Assembly (NCBI GenBank): GCA_900759475.1
Contig: CAAEVK010000012.1
Location: 62,001 to 126,000 of the forward strand
DNA length: 64,000 bases
DNA from: Clostridia bacterium
Lineage (GTDB): Bacteria; Bacillota; Clostridia; TANB77; CAG-508
Direction: 5' to 3'
Part shown: one piece after another, positions 31,284 to 41,084 of the stretch
Layout: every line of letters begins with the position of its first letter
How positions within the stretch are numbered: position 1 is the first letter of the stretch
The notes under the pieces: model-generated
What the model was told of the DNA's origin: nothing
What the model saw: only the letters and a program-made list of their open reading frames with translations
Database searches by the model: none
Translations under genes and position numbers: made by a program

Positions 31284-31334
31284 TGTATGAGTGGTTCCTT
31301 TAAAGGAACATAACATTGCAGGAGATTGGTATTC

Positions 31335-31565
31335 ATGACTCAAGAAAAACAGTTTGGACGTTTCTTGTTTCCTTCCATGAAAGCAGCATGTCTCTTTTTA
31401 AAGGATATTGAAGATGTGTTCGCTTCTGGTGTTGCCAGTATGGTAGGAGCTCAAATTGACGAAGATTATACCGGTATGTTGGAAAATGGAGGCGTTGTTG
31501 TTCGGACATTAACTGCACGTGCTTATAAGCTTGCAAACCGTGTAGCAACACGGATTGATGATTAG
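31335..31565 (+). CDS. small protein that uses CGG as Arg, 76 residues
   Basis: ATG 31335 preceded by GCAGGAGA. Sequence includes KQFGRFLFPSMKAACLFL, ASGVASMVGAQIDEDYTG and RAYKLANRVATRIDD; no family recognised. CGG is in frame at 31503-31505 and 31551-31553 and the frame stays open as Arg. Read with the +1 rule, translation would stop two codons after the first CGG. Together with the divergent neighbour it forms a roughly 700-base cassette bounded by two strong terminators, probably recently acquired. Confidence 0.62.
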   Translation: MTQEKQFGRFLFPSMKAACLFLKDIEDVFASGVASMVGAQIDEDYTGMLENGGVVVRTLTARAYKLANRVATRIDD

Positions 31566-31575
31566 CCACCTCAAA

Positions 31576-31610
31576 GAGACACCCTGTTATCAGGGTGTCT
31601 CCACTTTTTT
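31576..31610 (+). terminator. terminator of the 31335 gene
   Basis: GAGACACCCTG-TTAT-CAGGGTGTCTC followed by six Ts. Its T-tract and right arm overlap the 3' end of the convergent DUF951 gene. Confidence 0.9.
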
Positions 31611-31772
31611 AGTAATTACTTTTAATGCTTTTGGTCTTGGTAATATTACTTCATGACCACAGCCTTGGCATTTTAATTTAAAATCTACTCCTACTCTAGT
31701 AATTTGCCAAAGTTGACTTCCACAAGGATGCTTTTTTTTAGTTTTTACAATATCCCCTATTTCATATCCCAT
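31590..31772 (-). CDS. DUF951 family protein
   Basis: 60 residues beginning MGYEIGDIVKTKKKHPCGSQ. Typical features of this small Firmicutes family are the GDIV.TKKKHPCG start and the C-x2-C pair in LKCQGCGHEV, giving a likely three-Cys metal site. It lies just upstream of nothing obvious and directly downstream of gltX on the same strand. Its last codons overlap the terminator of the foreign-looking cassette, suggesting the cassette inserted at the 3' end. Function not established. Confidence 0.88.
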   Translation of the reverse strand: MGYEIGDIVKTKKKHPCGSQLWQITRVGVDFKLKCQGCGHEVILPRPKALKVITKKVETP

Positions 31773-31788
31773 ATTTTTCTCCTTGTTT

Positions 31789-33441
31789 TTATTGGACTAT
31801 TTCTTGTATTCTTTTTTCAATAATATCTTTTCCTAATACCTGCATTATTTCGTATAAATCTGGTGTATTTGATTTACTTGTTAATGCTACTCTTAATACT
31901 GTACTAATATCACCTACATGTCCTTTATATAACTCTGGATTTTGTTTATATTCTTTTACTTCTCTTGCATAACCATATTCTTGGCTTAAATCTTTAATTT
32001 TATCAAACCATTGTTGTTTGTCATCTGTTTGTTGATAATACTTGGTTATATATTTTTGTAAAATTTCCTTTATTTCTTTTAAATTTGTAATTTTTTGGAA
32101 TTCATAATCTTCTTTATTTGGATGATATAGTTCTTGGTACATGTAAAAAATATTTTCTTGAAGTTCTGACCATTTTGCAATATCTTTTCTTGGTTTAATA
32201 TTTCCTCTTTCAATGCTCAATACTTTTTTTGCATAATCCGGATTTTTTTCTAATATTGCTTGTAATTCATGATTATATTCTTTTGCCCAAGCTAAAGCTT
32301 CTTCATAAACTTGCTCTGCTGTATATTTTGAAATAACATTTTTAGATATATCTAATAATTTTACCATATCAAACACAGCACCACTTACACTCATTTTATT
32401 TAATTCCAATTGAAATTCTGAAATATTAGCATCTTTATTTCCTTTTCTCCAATTTTCAAAATTAGAATTTGCAATATTTAATAAATATTCTTTTACTGCC
32501 TCGTTTGGTATTCCTTCTTCATGATAATAACTAACAGCTGCTTCTGGGTCTTTTCTTTTACTAATTTTTCTTTTTGCTCCATTATCGTCCTTCATAATTG
32601 GTGAAATATGTGCATATTTTGGTTGTTTAAAGCCTAATGTTTTAAACAATTCTATATGAAGTGGTATAGAGGATAACCACTCATCTCCACGAATTACTAA
32701 ATTCGTTCCCATTAAATGGTCGTCTACAGTATGTGCAAAGTGATAAGTTGGTAATCCATCTGATTTAATAATAACAATATCTTGGTCATTTTCTGGAAAG
32801 TCTACATTTCCCTTAATTAAATCATGATGTCTTATTTTTCTATTTTCATTTCCCATTGATTTTAAACGAATAATATAGCTTTCTCCATTTTTAATTTTCT
32901 CAATTGCTTGCTCCGCAGGTAAATTTCTATATTTAGCCCATATTCCATAACATCCTGGTCTTATTTTTAAGCTTTCTTGCTTTTTTCTCATTTCCTCTAA
33001 TTCTGCTGGTGTTAAAAAGCATGGGTATGCAAACCCTTTTTCAATTAAATCTTTGGCATAACTTTGATAAATTTCTTTTCTTAAAGATTGCTTATATGGT
33101 CCATATTCTCCTTTTTCGTTTTGATCATCTAACATTCCTTCGTCAAAAGAAATATCAAAATTATTTAAGGAATTAATAATTTCGCTAACTCCACCTGCTA
33201 TTTCTCTTTTTTGATCTGTATCTTCTATTCTTAAAAAAAATATTCCTTTTGTTTGTTTTGCCATTTTATTAGAAATAAGTGCTTGATATAAACTTCCTAT
33301 ATGAATAAATCCTGTTGGACTTGGTGCAAATCTTGTTACAATTGCTCCTTCTGGTAAATTTCTTTTTGGATATTTTTCCTCATAATAAGAAATTGGCTTT
33401 ACTGTAGGGAATATTAAATTTGCTAATTCTATTGTACTCAT
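31789..33441 (-). CDS. gltX: glutamyl-tRNA synthetase
   Basis: 550 residues, class I. HIGH-type motif in RFAPSPTGFIHIGSLYQAL, FLRIEDTDQKRE, and KMSKS-type motif in KRKISKRKDPEA. The 40-residue N-terminal extension (IELANLIFPTVKPISYYEEKYPKRNLP) and long C-terminal half suggest the variant seen in many gut Clostridia. Whether it also charges tRNA-Gln cannot be told here. Confidence 0.96.
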   Translation of the reverse strand: MSTIELANLIFPTVKPISYYEEKYPKRNLPEGAIVTRFAPSPTGFIHIGSLYQALISNKMAKQTKGIFFLRIEDTDQKREIAGGVSEIINSLNNFDISFDEGMLDDQNEKGEYGPYKQSLRKEIYQSYAKDLIEKGFAYPCFLTPAELEEMRKKQESLKIRPGCYGIWAKYRNLPAEQAIEKIKNGESYIIRLKSMGNENRKIRHHDLIKGNVDFPENDQDIVIIKSDGLPTYHFAHTVDDHLMGTNLVIRGDEWLSSIPLHIELFKTLGFKQPKYAHISPIMKDDNGAKRKISKRKDPEAAVSYYHEEGIPNEAVKEYLLNIANSNFENWRKGNKDANISEFQLELNKMSVSGAVFDMVKLLDISKNVISKYTAEQVYEEALAWAKEYNHELQAILEKNPDYAKKVLSIERGNIKPRKDIAKWSELQENIFYMYQELYHPNKEDYEFQKITNLKEIKEILQKYITKYYQQTDDKQQWFDKIKDLSQEYGYAREVKEYKQNPELYKGHVGDISTVLRVALTSKSNTPDLYEIMQVLGKDIIEKRIQEIVQ

Positions 33442-33454
33442 ACTAATCTCCTTT

Positions 33455-35242
33455 TTAAACTTCCATTATAATTGGTAAAATCATTGGGTTACGCTTTGTT
33501 TTTTGATATACGTAATCTCTTAAATTGTCTTTTAAAGCACTTTTAATTGTTAACCAATCTTTAATATGTTTATCTTCACATTTTCTAATTTCTTCTTTTA
33601 CTACTCTTTTTACGTCTTCCATTAAATTTTCTGATTCTTTTACATAAACAAATCCTCTTGATATAACATCTGGTCCTGATACAACCTCTCCTGTTGAAGA
33701 ATCCATTGTTAAAACTACAATGATTAATCCATCTTGTGATAAATGTTGCCTATCTCTTAGTACAATATTTCCAACATCTCCTACACCTAATCCGTCTACC
33801 ATAATTCTTCCAAAAGGAACTGTTCCTGTTAGTTTAGCTGAATCTGGCATTAGTTCTAGTATTCTTCCATTTGTCATTAAAAATATATTTTGTGCATCTA
33901 TACCAATTTTTTGAGCAGTATGTGCATGTGCTATTAATTGTCTATATTCTCCATGAACTGGAATAAAATATTTTGGTCTTACTAAAGATAACATTAATTT
34001 TTGTTCTTCTTGGCAGGCATGTCCTGAAACGTGGATATCTGCTAATGAACTATATACTACTTCTGCACCAATTTTCATTAAATCATCAATTACTTTTGAT
34101 ACTAATTTTTCATTTCCAGGAATTGGATTAGCAGATATAATAATTAAATCATTAGATGTTATTTCTACTTTTTTATGATCACCTGCTGCCATTCTAGTTA
34201 AGGCAGACATTGGCTCTCCTTGACTGCCTGTAGTAATAATTACTAATTGCTCGTCTGTATAGTTTTTAATCATATCAATGTCAATAAATACATTGTCTGG
34301 AACATTAATATAGCCTAACTCTTTTGCTGTTTCAATCATATTAATCATGCTTCTTCCACAAACAGCAATTTTTCGTTTATTCTCTACAGCTGCATTTACA
34401 ATTTGTTGTACTCTATGTACATTAGAAGCAAATGTCGCTACAACAATTCTTTTAGTACAATTTAAGAACAGTTTATCTAATACTTCTCCTACGGTTCTTT
34501 CTGACATAGTATATCCTTTTCTTTCTGCATTTGTACTGTCAGATAATAATGCCAATACTCCTTTATTTCCTAGCTCTGCTAATCTTCCAAAATTCATAAT
34601 TTCCCCATCAATTGGTGTATAATCCACTTTAAAGTCTCCTGTATGAATTATAGTTCCAATTGGAGTATGAATTCCCAAAATTACAGAATCTGGAATACTG
34701 TGAGAACTTCTTATAAATTCTACTCTAAATTTTCCTAATGTAATTGTTTGCCCTTTATTTACTTCTTTTAATCTTGTTTTTCTTAATAGTCCATGTTCCT
34801 CTAATTTATTTTTAATTAAACCAACTGTTAATTTTGTTGCATAAATTGGTACATTAATTTGTTTTAAAAAATATGGTATAGAACCTATATGGTCTTCATG
34901 ACCATGTGTAATAATCATTCCTTTAATTTTTTCTTTATTTTTTTCTAAATACATAATGTCTGGTATTACTAAATCAATTCCTAACATATCGTCTTCTGGG
35001 AAAGCTAATCCACAATCTACAATAATTATTTGATCTTCATACTCAAATACTGTCATGTTTTTTCCAATTTCTAATAATCCCCCTAAGGGAATAATTTTTA
35101 GTGGACTTTTTTTAAATTCGACTTCTCTCTGTTCTGGATTTACTATTTTTTTTCCATTGGTACGATTATATGGTTTATAATTTCTTTTTTTGGGTTTTTG
35201 AATAGTCTGTATACTATCCTGTTGTGTATTTTCTGTTTGCAT
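33455..35242 (-). CDS. rnj: ribonuclease J
   Basis: 595 residues. Metallo-beta-lactamase/beta-CASP fold: signature HGHEDHIGSIPY, HTGDFKVD, SDSTN, beta-CASP motif with TTGSQGEPMSALTR, and ISANPIPGNE, HVSGHACQEE. N-terminal 45 residues are basic and low-complexity. 5'-3' exonuclease and endonuclease in mRNA decay and rRNA processing. Gene gltX follows by 13 bases, so they are likely co-transcribed. The 5' leader contains a hairpin (about 35298-35322). Confidence 0.97.
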   Translation of the reverse strand: MQTENTQQDSIQTIQKPKKRNYKPYNRTNGKKIVNPEQREVEFKKSPLKIIPLGGLLEIGKNMTVFEYEDQIIIVDCGLAFPEDDMLGIDLVIPDIMYLEKNKEKIKGMIITHGHEDHIGSIPYFLKQINVPIYATKLTVGLIKNKLEEHGLLRKTRLKEVNKGQTITLGKFRVEFIRSSHSIPDSVILGIHTPIGTIIHTGDFKVDYTPIDGEIMNFGRLAELGNKGVLALLSDSTNAERKGYTMSERTVGEVLDKLFLNCTKRIVVATFASNVHRVQQIVNAAVENKRKIAVCGRSMINMIETAKELGYINVPDNVFIDIDMIKNYTDEQLVIITTGSQGEPMSALTRMAAGDHKKVEITSNDLIIISANPIPGNEKLVSKVIDDLMKIGAEVVYSSLADIHVSGHACQEEQKLMLSLVRPKYFIPVHGEYRQLIAHAHTAQKIGIDAQNIFLMTNGRILELMPDSAKLTGTVPFGRIMVDGLGVGDVGNIVLRDRQHLSQDGLIIVVLTMDSSTGEVVSGPDVISRGFVYVKESENLMEDVKRVVKEEIRKCEDKHIKDWLTIKSALKDNLRDYVYQKTKRNPMILPIIMEV

Positions 35243-35296
35243 TTTTTCCTCCTTGTAAATTTAAATTCTGTTGAACCTCTTTCGTATAAAACGTAT

Positions 35297-35323
35297 AACA
35301 TAATGGTATCATTCCATTATGTT
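35297..35323 (-). promoter_or_regulatory. hairpin in the RNase J leader
   Basis: ACATAATGG and CCATTATGT arms about 55 bases upstream of the RNase J start codon. Leader hairpins commonly control RNase stability or autoregulation; here that is inference. Confidence 0.5.
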
Positions 35324-35361
35324 CTTTCTTTTATTGTATAGGAAAATCCAATATTTTTCTG

Positions 35362-35437
35362 TATACAACAAGTTAATTTACCTCTAACTGTGCAGATACA
35401 AAGTATCGTGTACATCTGACGAAGGCACTTTTCTTAT
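35362..35437 (-). ncRNA. dispersed structured element, copy B
   Basis: Reads on the minus strand from ATAAGAAAAGTGCCTTCG to GTTGTATA. Matches copy A (58687-58763) along 76 nt with matching blocks at both ends. The central stem is GATAC-TTT-GTATC here and GATGC-TTC-GCATC in copy A: both changed positions keep pairing. Located between the ROK kinase and RNase J, both on the same strand, so it may be in the RNase J leader or an independent small RNA. Confidence 0.6.
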
Positions 35438-35685
35438 TTAATTTTCCGTACATAACATTTGTTATTTTTTTCATAACAAAAAAATTAGTTTAATAATTAA
35501 ACTAATGATTCTAAACATAATATTTCCGAACATAACTATTTTATGCTTTTATGAACCATTTTATACAAATCTCTTATCAACTTGTTAAATTATACTACAA
35601 ATTGTAAAATATGTCAAATTTGATTTTTCACTAATTACACCCACTAACTATAAAACCTTGTTTGAATTCCATTTTAAAATTTAAA

Positions 35686-35711
35686 AGACAAATCAAAAAC
35701 AAGATTTGTCT
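35686..35711. terminator. terminator downstream of the ROK kinase
   Basis: AGACAAATC and GATTTGTCT arms, with T-runs on both sides. The other parts of the 35243-35795 gap, apart from the RNase J leader hairpin and copy B, hold nothing recognisable. Confidence 0.75.
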
Positions 35712-35795
35712 TTTTTTCTATATAATACTGTTAAATTTCCTTGTGCTTTATCAATGTGAAGCGTTGTGTGCACATTGCAAAACCACTTTTCTGAT

Positions 35796-36698
35796 TTATA
35801 TTACGACAGAACCTATAATTCCTGCATCATTTTTCATTTTGGCAAGTGTATATTTTATATCTTTTCTGTTGTTAAAAGTCCTATGGTTTTGTTGCATTTT
35901 TTCTTTTAGTCTTTCTAAAAATATTGTCTCATAATAAGTAAAACTACCACCAATACTAATAATTTCTGGCTCAAACAAATCAATTAATATTCCTAACCCT
36001 ACACATAAATTTTCTAAATACTCCTCCAATATTTGATTCGACTTTTCCGTTTGATTATTTAAAATTTCCATTAATTCTTTACTATGTGTTTCTTGTGGCA
36101 ATTTGTATTCTTTTTTGATTTTCTCTTTTAGTGCTTTCATAGAAGCATAATTTTCAAAACATCCTCTTTTTCCACAAGTACATTGTCTTCCGTTTTTTTC
36201 TATTATAATATGTCCTATTTCAAAACCTGAGTATTGTTTTGGTTCTAATAAATAATTTTTTAAAAATATTGCTCCTCCAATACCCGTTCCTAGTGTTAGG
36301 AATACACTATCTTGATAATTTTTTAAGCTTCCTATGGCTTTTTCTGCCAATGCTGCACATTTTGCATCATTTCTAATCATCATTTTAGTAGAAAAATACT
36401 TTTTTAATTCTTCTACAATATGAAAATTATATATTGCTAAATTTCCCGCTCTTAAAATATATCCGTCTTTAATTGTTCCTGGACAAGCTATTCCAATTAT
36501 GGAAATATTTCCTATCTCCAACTGGTTTCGTTTTAAAAGATAATTGATATATAGCTTTATTTTTTCTATTATTGTTTTAGGTAAGTCTTTTTTTTCTTCT
36601 AATGTATATGTTTCATCAATTTTATCAACAATTCCTAATTCTTCATTAATTAGTCCAACTGCTAAATGACTTCCCCCAATATCAATTCCTATTTTCAT
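35796..36698 (-). CDS. ROK-family sugar kinase
   Basis: 300 residues. ATP phosphate loop IGIDIGGSHLAVG at the N-terminus, catalytic region IRNDAKCAALAE, TLGTGIGGAI, and the ROK zinc motif CTCGKRGCFENYAS. Likely glucokinase or another hexose/N-acetylhexosamine kinase. No DNA-binding domain, so not a repressor. It starts about 90 bases downstream of the pilC gene and may be the last gene of that transcript. Confidence 0.9.
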   Translation of the reverse strand: MKIGIDIGGSHLAVGLINEELGIVDKIDETYTLEEKKDLPKTIIEKIKLYINYLLKRNQLEIGNISIIGIACPGTIKDGYILRAGNLAIYNFHIVEELKKYFSTKMMIRNDAKCAALAEKAIGSLKNYQDSVFLTLGTGIGGAIFLKNYLLEPKQYSGFEIGHIIIEKNGRQCTCGKRGCFENYASMKALKEKIKKEYKLPQETHSKELMEILNNQTEKSNQILEEYLENLCVGLGILIDLFEPEIISIGGSFTYYETIFLERLKEKMQQNHRTFNNRKDIKYTLAKMKNDAGIIGSVVI

Positions 36699-36786
36699 AC
36701 TTTTTCCTCATTTCTAAGGCAATGAATCTTTGCTACTTTTTGTTATATTTCTATACTACTGTAAATTAGTTCAACATCAATCGTTT

Positions 36787-38160
36787 TTATAAGCCTGCTG
36801 CCGAGAATAAGAATGTACCCATATATGCTTGGATAAGTGGAACTATTACAACAAGCACAAAGAAAATTAGTACAACTCCAACAATAGAATATACAACTTG
36901 TGGCATTACTTTCATAATTTTTTCTAAAATATGATTTATATCTATTTTTAAATATTCTAACATTTTATTCATCATTTCTGAAAGATCTGTTTGCATTCCA
37001 ATTTTTAACATTTCTGTCGTCATTGGGCTAGACAATTCCGATTTTTCAAATGGCTCAATCCATGATTGACCTATTATAATATTATTGATAGAACTTTCTA
37101 TCATAGATAGCATAACATAATTTGATACTACATTTTTACTAATTTCTAGTGCTTCTTGTATTCTCATACCATTATCAATATTTAATAGTACTGCCTTCAT
37201 TAATCTTTCGAAATCTAAAGCATAAATTAATTTTCCAAAAATCGGCATGGTATATTTAAAATAATGAAAATTGTATTTTCCTCTTGGAGTTCGAATATAG
37301 GCTATAATAGTAAATGCCGCACCAAAAATAAGAAGTATTGGTATATACCAAAATTCTATAACCGTATCTAGAAAATTAGAAAACCATATTGTAATTTCTG
37401 GTAAGGTATCTTTAGATCCAACTTTGTCGAAAGTATCTTGTACCATTGGTACTGCAAACAATGTACCCAATATTAAGAGCACAAGAATTCCTACAAACTG
37501 TATTATATTTGGCAATAATATATCTTTTACTTTTTTAGATATTGCTGAAGATTCATCTAAATATTTAATGGCTTGTTCTAATGACCTTGTAAGAGATCCT
37601 GAAAGTTCTCCAACTTTTATCATATTAATATAAATATAAGGAAAGATTTCTGTATAGTATTCCATAGTTACATACATATTTTCCCCAGCTTCTACACCTG
37701 CTAATATGTCTTCTAAAATTCCTCGAAATGATAATTTTTCTGTACCCTCTATAATAGTATTTAGGGCATGAATATTATTAAAATTTGCTTTTTTTAGTAA
37801 ATAAAAATTTTGTGTAAAAATCATTAAATCTCTTGTTGTAATTTTTTCTGTATGTGATGTCCATAAGGCTATTTTTTCTTTCAAAGTTAACTTTCTAGTA
37901 TTTCTTTTATTTTCTATATCTGTTGTATTTACTTTTTTTAGTATACTATCTACATCTTGTATATTCTTTTTTTTCTTTTTTTGAACTCTCTGTCCAGAAA
38001 CCCCAATATTTGATTGAACAACCGAAATGGGTATTAACCCGTTTCGTTTTAATTTTTTTATTAAATTTATCCTGCTGCTATCTTCTACTTTATTTTTTAC
38101 TTCTTGTCCATTTTTTGTTACTGCTCGATAAATATATGTTGGCATTGAAGTGTCCTCCAT
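36787..38160 (-). CDS. pilC: type IV pilus inner-membrane platform protein PilC
   Basis: 457 residues. N-terminal low-complexity region with YIYRAVTKNGQEV, then two GspF/PilC domains (about 110-240 and 310-440) and three membrane segments near 215-235, 270-290 and 430-450. Recruits the assembly and retraction ATPases at the inner face. Last gene of the pilus operon. Start at 38160; a second ATG a few codons downstream is possible. Confidence 0.93.
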   Translation of the reverse strand: MEDTSMPTYIYRAVTKNGQEVKNKVEDSSRINLIKKLKRNGLIPISVVQSNIGVSGQRVQKKKKKNIQDVDSILKKVNTTDIENKRNTRKLTLKEKIALWTSHTEKITTRDLMIFTQNFYLLKKANFNNIHALNTIIEGTEKLSFRGILEDILAGVEAGENMYVTMEYYTEIFPYIYINMIKVGELSGSLTRSLEQAIKYLDESSAISKKVKDILLPNIIQFVGILVLLILGTLFAVPMVQDTFDKVGSKDTLPEITIWFSNFLDTVIEFWYIPILLIFGAAFTIIAYIRTPRGKYNFHYFKYTMPIFGKLIYALDFERLMKAVLLNIDNGMRIQEALEISKNVVSNYVMLSMIESSINNIIIGQSWIEPFEKSELSSPMTTEMLKIGMQTDLSEMMNKMLEYLKIDINHILEKIMKVMPQVVYSIVGVVLIFFVLVVIVPLIQAYMGTFLFSAAGL

Positions 38161-38222
38161 TTTTATAATATTTCTTAAATAAATATCATTCTATTTTCCG
38201 ATTTAGTACATAAGTCGTTACT

Positions 38223-39320
38223 TTATTGTTTTTTTATTTTCATTTGCATAATTGTTCTATTTAATGTTTCTATATTTTTTTCTTCTATTTGACTTCTTGC
38301 TTGTTCCAATGTAATTTTTTCTTCTACAAACAATTTTGCAATAGAATTAATTAAGCTGACATTTCCTTTATCAACGTTACTTTGCATTGCATCTTCTAGT
38401 TCAGATACACTAAACTTTTCTTTTCTAATACAACCTGCAATAACGTTATCTACAACCATAACTTCTGGCATAAGAACTAACTCATTATTAGTGCCTCTTA
38501 ATAGCCTTTGTGAAATAACCAATTTTAATAAGGTTGATATTAAATATTTTACTGTTGTTTGATCTCTTATTTCATAGAAATTAATCATTCTATCAATTGT
38601 TTCTGCACAAGATTTTGTGTGTAATGTTCCAATTACTAAATGACCAGATTCTGCCATTTCTATAGCTGCTTCCATTGTATTTTTATCTCTAATCTCTCCA
38701 ATTACTAAAATGTCACAATCCTCTCTTAAAGAGTTTTTAACACCATCACTAAAATTTAATATATCTCCACCCATTCCTACTTCTTTTTGAATAACAATAG
38801 ACTTTTTGCTTGTATGTTTAAATTCTATTGGGTTTTCTAGTGTCATTATTTTCTTATTCTGATTTTCATTAATTTCGTTAATTAATGCATTTAATGTTGT
38901 TGTTTTACCAGAGTTTGTTTTACCAGTTACTAAAATTAATCCTTGTGGTTGTAATGTCATTCTTCTTACAATATCTGGGACTCCTAGTTCTTCGAATTTT
39001 GGTAATGTGTTTTTTATAATTCTTAATGTCATTATTGGTATTCCGTTTGAATACGATACATTAATTCTAAAACGAATATTTTCATATTCATAAGAAGTAT
39101 CTAATTTTTTTGTTTTTCTGTAAATTTCATCTTTTTCTATATTGCCCCTAATAAAATAATCGTATATTTCATACATATCTTCTTCTTTAATAACTGCAAA
39201 ATCTTCTACTTCTTGTAATATTCTTTTAATTCTAAATTTTGGTTTTAATCCACAAATCAAATGAATATCTGAAGCATCTTTTTCTATTGCTATTTTTAAG
39301 ATTTTTTCTATTTCTATCAT
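38223..39320 (-). CDS. pilT: type IV pilus retraction ATPase PilT
   Basis: 365 residues. N-terminal PAS-like domain, Walker A GKTNSGKTTTLNALI, Asp box, Walker B CDILVIGEIRD, and His box GHLVIGTLHTKS. Powers pilus depolymerisation. It follows pilB by 17 bases. The C-terminal AIRNLIRE-like motif of Gram-negative PilT is not obvious. Confidence 0.93.
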   Translation of the reverse strand: MIEIEKILKIAIEKDASDIHLICGLKPKFRIKRILQEVEDFAVIKEEDMYEIYDYFIRGNIEKDEIYRKTKKLDTSYEYENIRFRINVSYSNGIPIMTLRIIKNTLPKFEELGVPDIVRRMTLQPQGLILVTGKTNSGKTTTLNALINEINENQNKKIMTLENPIEFKHTSKKSIVIQKEVGMGGDILNFSDGVKNSLREDCDILVIGEIRDKNTMEAAIEMAESGHLVIGTLHTKSCAETIDRMINFYEIRDQTTVKYLISTLLKLVISQRLLRGTNNELVLMPEVMVVDNVIAGCIRKEKFSVSELEDAMQSNVDKGNVSLINSIAKLFVEEKITLEQARSQIEEKNIETLNRTIMQMKIKKQ

Positions 39321-39337
39321 TGGTTTTCCTCCTAAAA

Positions 39338-40968
39338 TTAAAATACTAAAAGCTTTTTATTAATTTCATTTAAATTTGTTTGACCTTCTATTACTTTGTT
39401 GATTCCATCAACAATTAAAGGTTTATATCCATGATGAATTGCTTCATTTTTTATTTCAAAACTTGATGCATTTTTAATAATTAATTCTTTTATTACGTCA
39501 TCTAAAGATAAAATCTCAAAAATACCAATTCTATCATAATATCCTATATTGTTACAAAATTTACAACCTACAGCATCATAAGTTTTCAGACCGTCTATGT
39601 TAAATTCTACATTATACTTCTTTCCTATAGAAGTAATAATTTCTTTTTCTTGGTCTGTATAATTTCTTTCTTTTTTGCACTTTGGACACAATCTTCTTAC
39701 TAATCTTTGTGATATAGATGTAGCTAAAGTACTTGCTATATCATAATTTGATATTCCGCAATTTTCTTAATCTAGAAATTACCTCTACACTATCTATTGT
39801 ATGTATAGTAGACAATACATAGTGTCCTGTCTGCCCTGATTGCATTGCAATTTCTGCTGTTTCTAAGTCTCGAATTTCCCCTACTAAAATAATGTCAGGG
39901 TCTTGTCTTAGAACTGTTCGTAATGAATCAGAAAAAGTTGCTTTTGCATCAATTTCAATTTGGTTTAATCCTGGAATTCTAATTTCTACTGGATCTTCAA
40001 TTGTTGTAACATTAATATTAGGACTATTTAAATAGTCAATAATACTATATAATGTTGTTGTTTTTCCTTCTCCTGTTGGTGCCGCCACAATTGTAATACT
40101 ATTTCGTTTGTTAAAACTTTTTTCTACCAAAATAGGGTCATTTGGAAAACCTAACTCAAATATTCTTTTTACATTTGCATTCTTCTTTAATAATCTTAAA
40201 ACAAATTTTTCTCCATTAATATTTTTTTGTGATGAAACACGAATATTGTAATCTGGATAAATTAAAATTCTACCATCTTGTGATTCTTGTTTTTCTTGAT
40301 GCATATTAGATATTGCTTTTAATCTTCCTATAATTTGTGATTGCTTTTCTTTAGAAATGCTTGCTACATTATGTAATTCGCCATCAATTCTATAGCGAAC
40401 TCTTACTTCATTTTCTAAAGGCTCTATATGAATATCACTTGCTCTTTTTTCCATTCCAGTTTTAACAATGTTATCTATTAATGTAGTAACGTCCTTGCCA
40501 ACCATAATATTCTCTGTTGCTGTTCCCTCGAAACTCTTTAATATTGTTTCTATATTGCTTTCAAAAGTAATGTATTTTTCCATGATTAATCCTTTATTTA
40601 ATAAAAGAAGTCTTACTGTATCCATTGCTCTTTTATTAGTAGTATCTGCAAAGCATACTTTTATCCTTCCATTTTGTATTTCAAATGGAATTGCTTTATT
40701 TTGTTTAGCAACATCTAAAGAAATATAGTCAGTCAAATTAATGGTAATATCTGCATATCTTAATATAATTCCTTTTTCTCCTAAAACATCCCCCATTGCT
40801 TCTATTAAAGCATTTTTATCTCCAATATTTAATATATTTAGTATATCTCCTATTTTTTTTCCGAGGATGTTCTCTTTGATACTCTAGAGCTCTTTCTATG
40901 TCATCTTGTGTAACAATTCCTCTACGGACTAATTCTATTCCTATAGGATTCCTTCTATTTTCTGCCAT
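39338..40968 (-). CDS. pilB: type IV pilus assembly ATPase PilB, read through two CGG +1 shifts
   Basis: Cytoplasmic motor that polymerises pilin. Three zero-frame pieces join at CGG 40861-40863 (HPGKKIGDILNILN) and at CGG 39756-39758 (RKLGISNYDIAST). N-terminal GspE-N domain, then core with Walker A PTGEGKTTTLYS, Asp box, Walker B PDIILVGEIRDLETA, His box GHYVLSTIHT, and C-terminal zinc motif (CPKC near 430-435 and CKFC). 542 residues after dropping two bases; 1631 minus 2 is divisible by three. Start ATG 40968. Confidence 0.94.
39756..39758 (-). other. CGG +1 frameshift site 9 (pilB, C-terminal half)
   Basis: After TTG. CGGA as Gly gives RKLGISNYDIAS, matching the RL..MG.....AS motif of PilB/GspE. 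Confidence 0.94.
40861..40863 (-). other. CGG +1 frameshift site 10 (pilB, N-terminus)
   Basis: Codon 36, after CCT; followed by eight As. CGGA as Gly gives PGKKIGDILN, the usual G..LGEIL pattern of the N-domain. The A-tract alone does not set the frame, since the shift needed is the same as at A-free sites. Confidence 0.9.
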
Positions 40969-41084
40969 ATTTTTGTACTCCTTTCTTTTGTATACTTTTA
41001 TTATATCTCTTTTTTTATTTTTTTCATATATTTTTATACAAATTTCATAAAATTACCAATTTGCTTTTTATTGTATCTAAATTT

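Noticed and set aside
30948..31565. Toxin-antitoxin pair
   Set aside because: The genes are divergent with separate promoters and neither resembles a known toxin or antitoxin; left unassigned.
40853..40863. Slippage on the A8 run in pilB as the cause of that break
   Set aside because: The run could contribute, but the same +1 correction at CGG is found at sites with no homopolymer, and the correction at CGG gives the expected PGKKIG.
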